Source: an uncultured Muribaculaceae bacterium
Lineage (GTDB): Bacteria; Bacteroidota; Bacteroidia; Bacteroidales; Muribaculaceae
Length of the DNA: 64,000 nt
Reading direction: 5' to 3'
Assembly (NCBI GenBank): GCA_947628305.1
Contig: CANQZG010000013.1
Location: 17,504 to 81,503 of the forward strand
The position numbers and the translations under genes are program-made. Below the pieces are notes generated by a model that was not told where the DNA came from, made no database searches, and saw nothing but the letters and a program-made list of their open reading frames with translations. Shown in pieces: positions 1 to 9,156 of this stretch. The first letter of the stretch is position 1; every line of letters starts with the position of its first letter.

Positions 1-1251
1 ATCGTCATACTGACGCTCGTCATAATTGAATAGGTCTCCTTGCAGTTGCATCGGCGGCTCTTTAAGCGACGGTGTATCACGCCATTCACCGAAACTGTTC
101 GGCTCATACGCAACAGTGGCCCCATAATTGTCATCGGTGCGCATCTGTCCATCGCGATGAAATGAATGGGACGGGCATCTCGGTCTATTCACGGGTATAA
201 GGTTATGGTTGACACCAAGCCGATAACGCTGTGCGTCGCCATAGGAGAAGAGACGGCCCTGAAGCATCTTGTCGGGAGAAAAGCCTATGCCATCGATGAT
301 GTTGGTCGGATTAAATGCGGCCTGCTCTATTTCGGCAAAAAAGTTTTCAGGGTTGCGGTTGAGCTCAAGTATACCGACATCGTGCAAGGGGAAATCCTTG
401 TGGTACCAAACTTTCGTGAGGTCAAACGGATTGATGTGGTATTCCCTTGCCTCGTCCTCCGTCATAAGCTGAATCTGGAGTTTCCAACGCGGAAAATCGC
501 CACGCTCAATGGCCTCAAACAAATCCCGCTGATGCGACTCACGGTCCTTCGCGATAATGGCTTCAGCCTCCTTATCTGTAAGATTTTTGATGCCCTGGAG
601 GGTTATGAAATGAAATTTCACCCATGTACGCCTGTTTTCCTTGTTAATGAAACTGTAAGTGTGACTTCCGAATCCGTGCATATTGCGGAAGGATGCGGGT
701 ATGCCACGCGGCGACATAGAGATAGTAATCTGATGGAGAGCTTCGGGGAGAAGAGTCCAGAAATCCCAGTTAGCCGTCGGGTTACGCATGCCGGTGCGCG
801 GGTCGCGTTTTATGGCATGATTCAGGTCGGGAAACTTCAGTGGGTCTCGAAGGAAAAATACAGGAGTGTTGTTTCCCACAAGGTCCCAGTTACCACTGTC
901 AGTATAAAACTTCATAGCAAACCCTCGTATATCGCGTTCGGCATCAGCCGCCCCACGTTCCCCTGCAACAGTTGAAAATCTTACGAGGCACGGGGTCTGC
1001 TTCCCAACCTCAGAAAAAATTGATGCACGCGTGAATTCGGTGATATCATGTGTGACAGTGAATGTGCCAAATGCTCCCGAGCCTTTGGCATGCATTCGTC
1101 TTTCGGGTATTACCTCACGGTCAAAGTGAGCTATCTTTTCAAGATACCACGGGTCTTGGGCAGAAAAAGTGCCAGGACGGCCTGCGGTCTGAACATTCTG
1201 GTTGTCGGCAATCGGGCGTCCGTTTTCTGCGGTTAGTCTTTTCTTATCCAT
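1..1251 (-). CDS. Catalase (heme), 3' end cut by window edge
   Basis: Breaks down hydrogen peroxide to water and oxygen in the cytoplasm. The first 417 codons are present; catalases of this clade run near 480 or more, so only the C-terminal part is missing. Visible family motifs are [12 protein letters not shown] (distal His54), [26 protein letters not shown] (distal Asn near 127) and [14 protein letters not shown] (heme-ligating Tyr337). The start is the ATG at 1251-1249, followed directly by [11 protein letters not shown]; no better upstream start is seen. A -7-like box and an 8-bp inverted repeat lie upstream. The reading frame is intact to the edge. The subfamily (katA or katE) cannot be settled without the C-terminus. 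Confidence 0.95.
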   Translation of the reverse strand, partial: MDKKRLTAENGRPIADNQNVQTAGRPGTFSAQDPWYLEKIAHFDREVIPERRMHAKGSGAFGTFTVTHDITEFTRASIFSEVGKQTPCLVRFSTVAGERGAADAERDIRGFAMKFYTDSGNWDLVGNNTPVFFLRDPLKFPDLNHAIKRDPRTGMRNPTANWDFWTLLPEALHQITISMSPRGIPASFRNMHGFGSHTYSFINKENRRTWVKFHFITLQGIKNLTDKEAEAIIAKDRESHQRDLFEAIERGDFPRWKLQIQLMTEDEAREYHINPFDLTKVWYHKDFPLHDVGILELNRNPENFFAEIEQAAFNPTNIIDGIGFSPDKMLQGRLFSYGDAQRYRLGVNHNLIPVNRPRCPSHSFHRDGQMRTDDNYGATVAYEPNSFGEWRDTPSLKEPPMQLQGDLFNYDERQYDD

Positions 1252-1268
1252 ACAATCACAATGATTAA

Positions 1269-1305
1269 CGAAAGTATTTAGAGTGTTCTTATTTCAAAAC
1301 ACTCT
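1269..1305 (-). promoter_or_regulatory. Catalase promoter with overlapping inverted repeat
   Basis: On the minus strand TACTTTCG (1276-1269, one mismatch to TAnnTTTG) is preceded by TTTTG after 18 nt. A perfect 8-bp inverted repeat, AGAGTGTT (1280-1287) and AACACTCT (1298-1305), surrounds the -33 element. This is the position expected of a repressor or activator site for peroxide control. The binding protein is unknown. Confidence 0.5.
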
Positions 1306-1395
1306 TAGAACAGATTTATGGTGAAAAAGGTTTAGAGTATGTTTGGATAAAAAAACCAAAGACATACCAAGTCCGAAGCCATACACAAACAATAT

Positions 1396-1848
1396 TTAAT
1401 CGATGTTTGGCTGTTGCATGTGTACAATCGGGAAAGGCTTTCCAGTGGAATCGAGCTCATCTCGTCCGATGGCTTCATACCCCATCTTTAAATAGAATCG
1501 GTAGGCCTGTACATTGTCCTCATTAACATCCACTTTGTTTATTCCAAATTTATTGACGGCATAATCCACCAATGCGCCACCATAGCCCTTCCCTTGTTTT
1601 TCGGGAAGGACAAACAACATCTCGAGAATGTCATCACTCAACCCCATGAAGGCATCTATATTTTCCCTATCGTCACGAATTACAAAAAGATTGACAGCCG
1701 GGAAATACTGATTGCGTATCAACGGCTTGAAATATTCAATGTCTTCTTCCTGCAGGAAATGATGTGAACTACGCACGGATTTTTCCCAAACGGCCAGCAA
1801 TTCGTCTAAAACTTCGTCAGACAAGGTGTGCAAACTTTCAATTTTCAC
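1396..1848 (-). CDS. GNAT family N-acetyltransferase
   Basis: Predicted acetyl-CoA-dependent N-acetyltransferase of 150 aa with unknown acceptor. The acetyl-CoA pyrophosphate-binding motif A is visible as LPEKQGKGYG (residues 81-90), followed by the helix GALVDYAVNK. The last strand and helix, VNEDNVQAYRFYLKMGYE, are typical of the fold's C-terminal half, which resembles YjaB/RimI-type enzymes. The start at 1848 has a TAACTTTG box 18 nt upstream. It is divergent from slyD and is a stand-alone gene. The substrate is not predictable from sequence. Confidence 0.85.
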   Translation of the reverse strand: MKIESLHTLSDEVLDELLAVWEKSVRSSHHFLQEEDIEYFKPLIRNQYFPAVNLFVIRDDRENIDAFMGLSDDILEMLFVLPEKQGKGYGGALVDYAVNKFGINKVDVNEDNVQAYRFYLKMGYEAIGRDELDSTGKPFPIVHMQQPNID

Positions 1849-1866
1849 AATATTTTCTTATTTTTA

Positions 1867-1874
1867 CAAAGTTA
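1867..1874 (-). promoter_or_regulatory. -7 box of the GNAT gene
   Basis: TAACTTTG on the minus strand, an exact TAnnTTTG match, 18 nt before the ATG. Confidence 0.6.
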
Positions 1875-1943
1875 GCAAAACAAGTTGACAACTACACAAT
1901 TGCCAACACCAACATTTTGGCATGATATTTGTTAAAATATTCG

Positions 1944-1966
1944 TATCTTTGACAGAGTCAAAGATA
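1944..1966 (+). promoter_or_regulatory. slyD -7 box inside a perfect palindrome
   Basis: TATCTTTG (1944-1951) matches TAnnTTTG. It forms the left end of a perfect 10-bp inverted repeat (1944-1953 and 1957-1966) with a 3-nt centre. The palindrome spans the -7 box and the expected transcription start, so it could be a repressor site or a hairpin at the very 5' end of the mRNA. Confidence 0.6.
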
Positions 1967-1993
1967 TTGTTTGAACTATAACTTTAAAATAGA

Positions 1994-2566
1994 ATGGAAA
2001 AGATTCAACCCGGGAAATACGTAGAACTTGGCTATGACCTATATTGCATGAATGCCGACGGCAAGGAGGAACTGGTTCACCAGACCGATGTAGAAGACCC
2101 CGAGAAAATCATCTTCGGTGTAACACGCGGAGTCATCGCCCCACTTGAAAAGGCGATTGAGGGACTTGAAAAGGGTGGCTCATTTGATGTCACTGTTAAA
2201 GCGGCGGATGCGTTCGGCCAGATAGACCCCGAGCAAGTGGCAACACTTGAACGAGACATCTTCATGGTTGACGGCAAGTTTGACGCCGATGTCATCAAAC
2301 CCGGAGCGATTGTACCCATGATGACCGCCGACGGTTACCGTATCAACGGCCGTGTCATCGATGTGACCGACACCGATGTCAAGATGGATTTCAATCACCC
2401 GCTCGCCGGAAAGGATGTCCGCTTCAAGGGCAAAATCCTCGCCGTCCGTGATGCCACCCCCGAGGAACTTCAACCCGTGCACAGCTGTGGATGCGGCAGC
2501 TGCGGATGTGACTCACACGACGGCGATTGCGGCGACTCCTGCGGTTGCGAGGGACACTGCCACTAA
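1994..2566 (+). CDS. slyD: SlyD-type FKBP peptidyl-prolyl isomerase
   Basis: Cytoplasmic prolyl isomerase and chaperone, 190 aa. The N-terminal FKBP part (about residues 5-75) has the family run GVTRGVIAPLEKAIEGLEKG. It is interrupted by the insert-in-flap chaperone domain (about 76-125) and resumes with MDFNHPLAGKDVRFKGKI. The tail from about residue 163 is rich in Cys, His and Asp with repeated CGC groups, like the Ni/Zn-binding tail of E. coli SlyD, although richer in Cys. The promoter is an exact TAnnTTTG inside a palindrome. It is convergent with exuT, with a shared hairpin between them. Confidence 0.93.
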   Translation: MEKIQPGKYVELGYDLYCMNADGKEELVHQTDVEDPEKIIFGVTRGVIAPLEKAIEGLEKGGSFDVTVKAADAFGQIDPEQVATLERDIFMVDGKFDADVIKPGAIVPMMTADGYRINGRVIDVTDTDVKMDFNHPLAGKDVRFKGKILAVRDATPEELQPVHSCGCGSCGCDSHDGDCGDSCGCEGHCH

Positions 2567-2590
2567 AGTGTCTCAAAGTTCCTAATTATA

Positions 2591-2621
2591 CGAGGGGACG
2601 CGCCGACAGCGCGCCCCCTCG
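2591..2621. terminator. Hairpin between slyD and exuT
   Basis: CGAGGGG (2591-2597) pairs with CCCCTCG (2615-2621), with further GCGC pairing inside. It lies between convergent stop codons and can serve both strands. Its GGGACGCGCC core recurs in the hairpin element at 63611-63698. Confidence 0.6.
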
Positions 2622-2639
2622 ATGATTTTCCAGTATCTG

Positions 2640-4145
2640 TTATTTTTCTTTTTGTCCATCAACCCGGATGACCTTGTAACGAGGAACAAGGAGTTTCATC
2701 ACCGTCCAACCGACGAGATAGGCGACACCGCATATACAGAAAATGATTGAATACCCCGCCGGCTTCCCGGTGAATCCCATGAAATGCATCTGTGTGGCCT
2801 CGGCGTAGTCAAACAGCACACCCGATGACTTGTTGATGACGAATGAGCTTAGACCGCCCGCCATACCGGTTATACCCACGATTGTGGCGATTGTGCTCTT
2901 TGGGAACATGTCGCCGACAACCGAATACATATTGGCCGACCAAGACTGATGGGCCGCACCGGCGATGCCGATGATGATTACAGGCCACCAATAGGAGTAT
3001 GCGCCAAGAGGCTGCGCGAAAATCGCGAGCAATGGGAACAACGCGAAGATAAACATCGCCCGCATTCGTGCAGCGTAGGGGTTGAGTCCCGTACGGTTCA
3101 TTATGATTGTAGGCAGTTTGCCACCGTAAATCGACAGCATAGTCAACAGATACAGAACAAATATCAGCATCTGCGCCGTTCCCGATGATGACGGCAGGTG
3201 ATAGACATCTGACAGATAGGCCGGTGTCCAGAACAGGAAGAACCACCACACGCCGTCGGTCAGGAATTTGCCAAGGAAGAATGCCCAGGTCTGACGATAT
3301 TTAAAACATTTCAGGAAAGGAATCGCAAGAGCGGACGAATCCTCAATATCGGCTTTTTGCTTTGCCGTCTCATCGGGGGTTACGTTATCCTGCTCGATAT
3401 AAGCCAATTCGGCCTCATTGACATGGGGCGAAGCCGTCGGTTTCCTATAGAACCACATCCACACGCCCATCCAAACAAAACCGAGTCCGCCGATGATTAT
3501 AAACGACATCTCCCACCCGTTACCGACTCCGATAGACTGGAAATAGGCCGCCAACGATGGAATTGTGAGCGGTGCAATCAATGCGCCGATTGTCGAGCCG
3601 GCATTAAAGATTGAAGTGGAATAGGCGCGGTCGCGCTTGGGGAAATACTCGGCTGTCACTTTTACCGCCGCCGGGAAGTTGCCGGCCTCGCCTATGCCGA
3701 GAATCACACGTGCCGCGATAAAATAGTATACCGATGTTATGGCGATTGTGGACGCCACCGCTCCGGTCGCCCCCACAAGCTCGGCGGCGTCATGCATCCC
3801 GAGAGTATGTTCGGTCGCCCAACCGCATAACGCATGGACGCACGCCCCGACCGACCATATAAAAATGGCCCACAGATAGCCTTTCTTTGTGCCCAGCCAA
3901 TCGATAAAGCGGCCCGCGAACAGATTGGCAATAGCATAGACTATTGAAAAGACAGCGGTTATTGTGCCATAGTCCGAATCGGTCCAATGGAACTCGGGGG
4001 CGATAAAGTCTTTCCACGTGAGGGACAGCAACTGCCGGTCCATATAATTGACTGTGGTGGCAAAAAACAACAATCCGCATATCACCCAGCGGAAATTGGT
4101 CATCTTGGCCACCCGTTTCAAGGCGGGATTAATATTTACATCCAT
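2640..4145 (-). CDS. exuT: MFS hexuronate transporter (ExuT-like)
   Basis: Inner-membrane major facilitator, 501 aa, with about 12 predicted membrane segments. The N-terminal NYMDRQLLSL is typical of the anion:cation symporter branch that includes ExuT (galacturonate/glucuronate). GRFIDWLGTKKG is the MFS loop 2-3 signature. It lies 95 nt downstream of uxaC on the same strand, so its substrate is very probably glucuronate or galacturonate. No dedicated promoter is obvious in the gap and co-transcription is likely. The exact sugar is inferred from the neighbour. Confidence 0.88.
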   Translation of the reverse strand: MDVNINPALKRVAKMTNFRWVICGLLFFATTVNYMDRQLLSLTWKDFIAPEFHWTDSDYGTITAVFSIVYAIANLFAGRFIDWLGTKKGYLWAIFIWSVGACVHALCGWATEHTLGMHDAAELVGATGAVASTIAITSVYYFIAARVILGIGEAGNFPAAVKVTAEYFPKRDRAYSTSIFNAGSTIGALIAPLTIPSLAAYFQSIGVGNGWEMSFIIIGGLGFVWMGVWMWFYRKPTASPHVNEAELAYIEQDNVTPDETAKQKADIEDSSALAIPFLKCFKYRQTWAFFLGKFLTDGVWWFFLFWTPAYLSDVYHLPSSSGTAQMLIFVLYLLTMLSIYGGKLPTIIMNRTGLNPYAARMRAMFIFALFPLLAIFAQPLGAYSYWWPVIIIGIAGAAHQSWSANMYSVVGDMFPKSTIATIVGITGMAGGLSSFVINKSSGVLFDYAEATQMHFMGFTGKPAGYSIIFCICGVAYLVGWTVMKLLVPRYKVIRVDGQKEK

Positions 4146-4240
4146 GATGGGAGGTGTTAGTTTAGGGTTTAAGAGTTAAAATTTAAGGGGTTATAGGTTC
4201 ATGCCGCGACCGTACAAGGATAGCAATACATTCGCGCCAA

Positions 4241-5653
4241 TTAGAATTTGAAATATTCCTTGGCGTTGCCGTAGCAGACCTTGACGACAATCTCACGGCC
4301 GATGAAATCAGTCTCCGAAGCGGGGAGCAGACCGTTTTCAATGTCGTTGCCGATGAGGTTGCACAATGTGCGACGGAAATATTCGTGACGGGGATAAGAC
4401 AGGAACGAGCGCGAATCGGTGAGCATGCCGACAAAGCGACTCAACAGTCCGAGATTGGACAATGCATTCATCTGTTTCTCCATCCCGTCCTTCTGGTCAA
4501 GGAACCACCAGCCTGAACCGAACTGTATTTTACCCGCGCCGTAACGGCCATCCTGGAAATTACCTGCCATGGTCGCGACAAGCTCGTTGTCACGCGGGTT
4601 AAGGTTGTATATTATTGTCTTGGCGAGTTTATCACGCGATGCGAGCATATCAAGGAAACGGGACATATTCTCGCCGACGGTGAAATCGCCGATGGAATCA
4701 TAGCCGGTGTCAGGCCCCAGACGGGACATCATCAGCGAGTTGTTATTACGCAAAGCCCCATAGTGGAACTGTTGCGTCCAACCCGCGTCATGGTCCATGA
4801 CGGCAAATTCCACGAGCATGGCCGTCTTGAACTTCGCCACCTCGGCGTCATCCAATGACGAACCATTGTAAACCTTTTTGAAAATAGTCTCAATTTCATC
4901 AGGAGTATAATCCTCGGCATAAAACCCGCCAAGACCGTGGTCAGACAATCGGCATCCCACACCTGCAAAAAAATCGTGCCGCACTTTAAGCGCGGAAACC
5001 ACATCGGCAAAACGGGAAATTTCCACACCCGAAACCTCAGCCAAACGGTCGATATACCGACGATATTCCGCGGGGTTCTCCACCGCCATCGCCTTGTCGG
5101 GACGCCACGTTGGCAACATTTTCACCGATGAACCGTTTTCACGATGCCTGATATGGTGTTCAAGGGAATCAACGGGGTCATCGGTCGTGCACACGACCTC
5201 CACATTGTAATGTTTCATGAGTCCCTGTGCGCTGTGGGTTGATTCCTGCAACATCGCCGAACAACGGTCATATATTTCACGCGCCGAGGCCGGATTAAGC
5301 AACCGTCTCTCCCCGAACGCAGTCCTTAATTCAAGATGCGTCCAGTGATACAACGGGTTACGCATCGTGTAAGGTACTGTCCCGGCCCATTTTTCAAATT
5401 TTTCCCAGTCGGTGGTGTCAGCGCCGGTGATAAACCGCTCGTCAACACCGTTAGCACGCATGGCACGCCACTTGTAATGGTCGCCTTCGAGCCATATACG
5501 CGAAAGGTTCTCAAACCGATGGTCCGAAGCAACATATTCGGGATTCAGATGACAATGATAGTCTATAATCGGCAATGATGCCGCATATTCATGATACAGA
5601 CGCTCGGCTGTAGGGGTCTGCAACAGGAAGTTCTCGTCGTTAAACTGTTTCAT
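4241..5653 (-). CDS. uxaC: Glucuronate (uronate) isomerase
   Basis: Converts D-glucuronate to D-fructuronate, or galacturonate to tagaturonate, the first cytoplasmic step of hexuronate breakdown. At 470 aa it has the normal UxaC length. The N-terminal IIDYHCHLNPE carries the metal-binding His pair of the amidohydrolase-like fold. GRYGAGKIQFGSGWWFLDQK and LTDSRSFLSYPRHEYFRR are family blocks. It is followed by exuT and preceded 46 nt upstream by the rRNA methyltransferase on the same strand. The downstream enzymes uxuA/uxuB/kdgK are not in this window. Confidence 0.95.
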   Translation of the reverse strand: MKQFNDENFLLQTPTAERLYHEYAASLPIIDYHCHLNPEYVASDHRFENLSRIWLEGDHYKWRAMRANGVDERFITGADTTDWEKFEKWAGTVPYTMRNPLYHWTHLELRTAFGERRLLNPASAREIYDRCSAMLQESTHSAQGLMKHYNVEVVCTTDDPVDSLEHHIRHRENGSSVKMLPTWRPDKAMAVENPAEYRRYIDRLAEVSGVEISRFADVVSALKVRHDFFAGVGCRLSDHGLGGFYAEDYTPDEIETIFKKVYNGSSLDDAEVAKFKTAMLVEFAVMDHDAGWTQQFHYGALRNNNSLMMSRLGPDTGYDSIGDFTVGENMSRFLDMLASRDKLAKTIIYNLNPRDNELVATMAGNFQDGRYGAGKIQFGSGWWFLDQKDGMEKQMNALSNLGLLSRFVGMLTDSRSFLSYPRHEYFRRTLCNLIGNDIENGLLPASETDFIGREIVVKVCYGNAKEYFKF

Positions 5654-5699
5654 GGTTCAGGTCATTTATCCATTTATAATAGACGCACGTTTTCTAAAT

Positions 5700-6494
5700 T
5701 TATTCAGGTTTTCGCAATTGCCAGAATGCTACAGCCGAAGCCGCCGCCACATTCAGGGAATCAACATTATGTTTCATCGGGATTCTCGCGACATAATCGG
5801 CATCGGATATAACCTCCCGAGACAATCCGTCGCCCTCGGTTCCAAGCACAATCGCCAGGCGCGGTTCTTCAAGCAACACAGGGGAGTCAATCGGTATGGA
5901 ATCATCCGACAAAGCCATTGCCACCGTCTTGAACCCCAAACCCTTTAACACAGACACAGGTTCATCAAGCCAAGTCCAAGGGACAAAGAACACCGACCCC
6001 ATCGACACTCTCACCGCACGACGGTTCAACGGGTCGCAAGATGTAGCGGTCAACAAAACCGCATCAATCCCAAGCGCGGCGGCGGAACGAAAAATCGCCC
6101 CGATGTTAGTGGTGTCACACACCGAGTCAATCACGGCGACACGACGTGCACCTCGACATATCTCCATAACAGAGCGAAGCGAGGGACGGCGCATGGCGCA
6201 CAGCACCCCGCGTGTCAACCTGTAACCGGTCAATGAGGCAAGTATCTCCCGTTCACCCGTATAGACCGGGATATCACCACAGCGGGCGATAACAGGAGCG
6301 GCATCCCCCTCGATATGCCGATGTTCACACAGCAACGCGAGTGGCTCATACCCTGCATCAAGAGCCACGTTAATCACCTTGGGACTCTCGGCGATGAACA
6401 CTCCATCATCACAGACGCGCAACTGCGCCTCGGTCAAAGACGCGAACACCTCGACTCCGGGATGGGACAATGATGTGATTTCAATGATTGGCAT
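5700..6494 (-). CDS. TrmH/SpoU family RNA 2'-O-methyltransferase
   Basis: SPOUT-fold, SAM-dependent ribose methyltransferase of 264 aa; the target is probably rRNA or tRNA. The three SpoU motifs are present: NIGAIFRSAAALG (about 130-142), the SAM loop LGTEGDGLS (about 220), and IPMKHNVDSLNVAAASAV near the C-terminus. An N-terminal RNA-binding (SpoU_sub_bind) region precedes them. The -7 box TAACTTTG ends only 6 nt before the ATG, so the message may have almost no leader. It is followed at 46 nt by uxaC, with which it may be co-transcribed, though the functions are unrelated. Confidence 0.9.
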   Translation of the reverse strand: MPIIEITSLSHPGVEVFASLTEAQLRVCDDGVFIAESPKVINVALDAGYEPLALLCEHRHIEGDAAPVIARCGDIPVYTGEREILASLTGYRLTRGVLCAMRRPSLRSVMEICRGARRVAVIDSVCDTTNIGAIFRSAAALGIDAVLLTATSCDPLNRRAVRVSMGSVFFVPWTWLDEPVSVLKGLGFKTVAMALSDDSIPIDSPVLLEEPRLAIVLGTEGDGLSREVISDADYVARIPMKHNVDSLNVAAASAVAFWQLRKPE

Positions 6495-6500
6495 TTCTCA

Positions 6501-6508
6501 CAAAGTTA
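6501..6508 (-). promoter_or_regulatory. -7 box of the SpoU methyltransferase
   Basis: TAACTTTG on the minus strand, 6 nt before the ATG at 6494. Given the usual spacing of this box to the transcription start, the mRNA would begin at or within a few nucleotides of the start codon. Confidence 0.6.
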
Positions 6509-6520
6509 CAAGATTATCGC

Positions 6521-6528
6521 TATATTTG
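6521..6528 (+). promoter_or_regulatory. -7 box of the DUF3298 lipoprotein
   Basis: TATATTTG, an exact match, 27 nt before the ATG at 6556. It is back-to-back with the methyltransferase promoter. Confidence 0.6.
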
Positions 6529-6555
6529 CAAAAACAAAATCAATCCAACCACAAA

Positions 6556-7662
6556 ATGCTTAAAACTAAAATATTTTTACCCGTCATCACATTAGCCTTT
6601 ACCGCCGTCTATACCCTATCATGCAACAAGGACAACACAAAGGACAGCGTACCCTCCGACTACGCAATCAGCGAGGACATGGAATGCACCGACACATTGT
6701 ACACATCGAAAGACACCATCGTTTGCCTTTATTCCGACTACAACGAAGCGGACACAAAAATGTCACTAATAACATCCGTCAACGGAATTCCCATATCGGA
6801 ATGCCGTCTCCTGGGCAAATTTGACTGGGTATCGGGTCGTGGTCGCATGCTTGACATTACATCGGGCATTGACACAATATCCATCCCGGCACAACCACTG
6901 CCTGACAGTATAAACATCACGGACAAACTCTGCCTGGCCGAAGTATCCAACCTCAAACACTCACGCCATTTCGCACTTAACGACTCGTCAGCCATCTGCA
7001 CTTTCAGCATTGACATGCGCCTACCCATTCCACAACGACAATGGCTCTCAGACTTCATACAGAAAGACATCATGAATTTAATGAAAGCCGTATTGGAGTC
7101 AGAGGACAGTGGTTCGAAAATAAAAAACTTCAAAGGCGGCAACCGGGACATGATGGCGTTCGCCGAACATTGCTACAATGAATTCAAACGGCTGTATCTA
7201 GCCGAAAATGAGGTGTTCGGCCTCGAAAATGACATTTTATTCGAGATATATCCCGTATGGACTTCTCCCGACAACAAACTAACGACCTATCGTTTCCAGA
7301 ATTCCACATACATGGGTGGCGCACATGGAGGGATGGAGGACTATTACCTTACATTTGATAATAAGACAGGTCGCTTGCTGGGATTACCCGACTTTTTCAA
7401 ATCAGATACCGAACGAGACAAAGCCATCCTGAAACTTGAGGACAAACTGACCGATTATAAGAACTCAATAGGCCTACAAGGCCGATTCAGTGCAAACATC
7501 AACGACATAAACCTGCTCTCATCAGACAATCCGATTAAAGAGCAATATAACGGGAAAACATACCCCCGCCCGGCAATGACACGCCACGGGATAGTGTTCT
7601 CCTATCAGCCATACGAAATGGGAGCATTCTCCGAAGGCATCCTACATTTTGTAATACGATAA
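6556..7662 (+). CDS. DUF3298/DUF4163-type lipoprotein
   Basis: Secreted lipoprotein of 368 aa. The start was moved to the ATG at 6556 because it follows a TATATTTG box and begins a signal peptide, MLKTKIFLPVITLAF, ending in the lipobox TLSC (Cys23); the longer upstream frame overlaps the divergent gene. The C-terminal half has SYMGGAHG-like sequence (TYMGGAHGGMEDYYLTF) and LLGLPDFFKSD, typical of the RsiV/DUF3298 beta-sandwich domain. The N-terminal half fits DUF4163. The function is unknown; RsiV-like proteins in other phyla bind ligands at the cell surface. Confidence 0.8.
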   Translation: MLKTKIFLPVITLAFTAVYTLSCNKDNTKDSVPSDYAISEDMECTDTLYTSKDTIVCLYSDYNEADTKMSLITSVNGIPISECRLLGKFDWVSGRGRMLDITSGIDTISIPAQPLPDSINITDKLCLAEVSNLKHSRHFALNDSSAICTFSIDMRLPIPQRQWLSDFIQKDIMNLMKAVLESEDSGSKIKNFKGGNRDMMAFAEHCYNEFKRLYLAENEVFGLENDILFEIYPVWTSPDNKLTTYRFQNSTYMGGAHGGMEDYYLTFDNKTGRLLGLPDFFKSDTERDKAILKLEDKLTDYKNSIGLQGRFSANINDINLLSSDNPIKEQYNGKTYPRPAMTRHGIVFSYQPYEMGAFSEGILHFVIR

Positions 7663-7668
7663 AAGAGT

Positions 7669-7701
7669 CCCCCGCATCCTCCATTACAGAGGACACGGGG
7701 G
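7669..7701. terminator. Convergent-gene hairpin
   Basis: CCCCCG (7669-7674) pairs with CGGGGG (7696-7701), and TCCTC pairs with GAGGA inside. It sits between the convergent DUF3298 and OmpA genes. Confidence 0.65.
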
Positions 7702-7743
7702 CACCGCTATGATGTGAAAGGGTATTCTTTCAGATTGTGGTCA

Positions 7744-8883
7744 TCAATCCTCGATGGTGCAGATTGACACACGATTCCATGATTCTTCCTTGAACATGTG
7801 GCCGATGCCTTCGCCCTGGGCCGTGATGCGTGATTCATCAATGCCGTATTTCTTAACCAAGGCTTTCTTCACTGACTCGGCACGTGCGGCAGCCAGTCTC
7901 TCATTGAACTCAAGATTTCCGTCCTGGGAAGCGTAGCCCTTGATTTCAACCTTGGCATTCTCGTGATGCTTGAGGTATTCGGCAACCATCTCCACGTTAG
8001 GCTGCTGGTCGGCTGTGATTGCCGAAGAACCGATGCGGAAGAAGACGTAACGGACACTGTTAAGCTGAGTATCGGTCTTATTCACCACCTTGACGGGACG
8101 CGCGAGACAGTCGTTCAACTGAGCCTGGAGGTTGTTGGCCTTGCTATTGGCGGCGTTAAGGTCATTATTTGCCGCGTTAAGCTGACCGCGAAGGTCATTG
8201 ACCTGTGCGTTAAGAGCGGCGACCTCAGCGGGGTTCACTCCTACAGTGACACAGTTGAAACCGGGACCGAAGTTATAGGTGACACCGACGGCACAGTTAA
8301 ACGTGGCCTTGTTGATGTTATAGGCGGCTGATGTCTGTTTAACACCGGCATCGGACATATTCCACACGATAGACGGTTTCAATGAAAGAGTCACAGCCTC
8401 CGAAACGTTGAAATTGAAATTCAAACCCACCTTTGTGGCAAAATAATTCCAGTCTTCACCTGCGCCTTCGTTATAATAATCATGTCCCCAACCTGCGCCG
8501 GCCAAAGCCTCAAGGTTAAAAACGCGAGGTTCACAACTGAATCCACAGAAAAGATTAGTGAGGTTGACTGTACCGTAAGCACCGACGTAGGAGTTATCAA
8601 AAGCAGTCGAGCTGCGAGGGCCACCGAACATTGTCGAAGTGTTGATTCCGGCCACACCCTCGACTCCGAGTCCAAATACCGGTGTCAACTGTTTACCGAT
8701 ATTGACGCCTATAGTCCCACGCATCGAGCCGAAAAATGCATGATGCGTCATAGGGGTCGTGACACCGCCATTTATACCTATTGACCAGTTGGAGCCGAAA
8801 TTAGTGCGCTCCACAGCGTCCTGTGCATTTGCTGCGCCGACACTTAGTATCGCTGCGGCAGCCAATAAGATAGATTTTTTCAT
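7744..8883 (-). CDS. OmpA family outer-membrane protein
   Basis: Outer-membrane beta-barrel with a periplasmic peptidoglycan-binding domain, 379 aa from the ATG at 8883. That start was chosen because MKKSILLAAAAILSVGAANA is a textbook signal peptide; the 28 residues upstream are not. A barrel of about 190 residues is followed by an Ala/Asn-rich heptad-like linker with repeated LNAANNDLNAA (about 220-262). The OmpA C-terminal domain follows (about 280-375), with the block FNERLAAARAESVKKAL that contacts diaminopimelate. It is probably an abundant structural protein. It ends on the convergent hairpin at 7669. Confidence 0.92.
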   Translation of the reverse strand: MKKSILLAAAAILSVGAANAQDAVERTNFGSNWSIGINGGVTTPMTHHAFFGSMRGTIGVNIGKQLTPVFGLGVEGVAGINTSTMFGGPRSSTAFDNSYVGAYGTVNLTNLFCGFSCEPRVFNLEALAGAGWGHDYYNEGAGEDWNYFATKVGLNFNFNVSEAVTLSLKPSIVWNMSDAGVKQTSAAYNINKATFNCAVGVTYNFGPGFNCVTVGVNPAEVAALNAQVNDLRGQLNAANNDLNAANSKANNLQAQLNDCLARPVKVVNKTDTQLNSVRYVFFRIGSSAITADQQPNVEMVAEYLKHHENAKVEIKGYASQDGNLEFNERLAAARAESVKKALVKKYGIDESRITAQGEGIGHMFKEESWNRVSICTIED

Positions 8884-9119
8884 ATCCTTAACTTGTTTTA
8901 CATTGAAAACTTGACGCAAGTTCCCTCGTCCGAGTCCCTCGCAATCCTTAATTAATAAATAATTCAATCGTTATAGAATCACAATTCATTTAGTACTATT
9001 ATAACAACCAATTGTGACGATTGTTGAAAAACGCCCATGTTCCATCTATTTTTCGCCTTAAAGCCGAATTGTTTTTCAAAAAAACAATCACTTCATAAGG
9101 AGAAAACACGACAATTCAT

Positions 9120-9127
9120 TATCTTTG
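9120..9127 (+). promoter_or_regulatory. -7 box of the leucine-rich-repeat gene
   Basis: TATCTTTG, an exact TAnnTTTG match, 29 nt before the ATG at 9157. Confidence 0.6.
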
Positions 9128-9156
9128 CGCCATTATCACCAACAAACTCACACACA

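Noticed and set aside
166..975. 269-codon open frame on the + strand over the catalase
   Set aside because: The opposite strand encodes an intact catalase with all active-site motifs; the + frame has no family resemblance and is its shadow.
1261..1345. TTTAGAGTGTT and TTTAGAGTATGTTTGGA as another copy of element A
   Set aside because: Only 10-15 bases agree with the outer end of element A and no partner end or internal motif is present; treated as promoter sequence.
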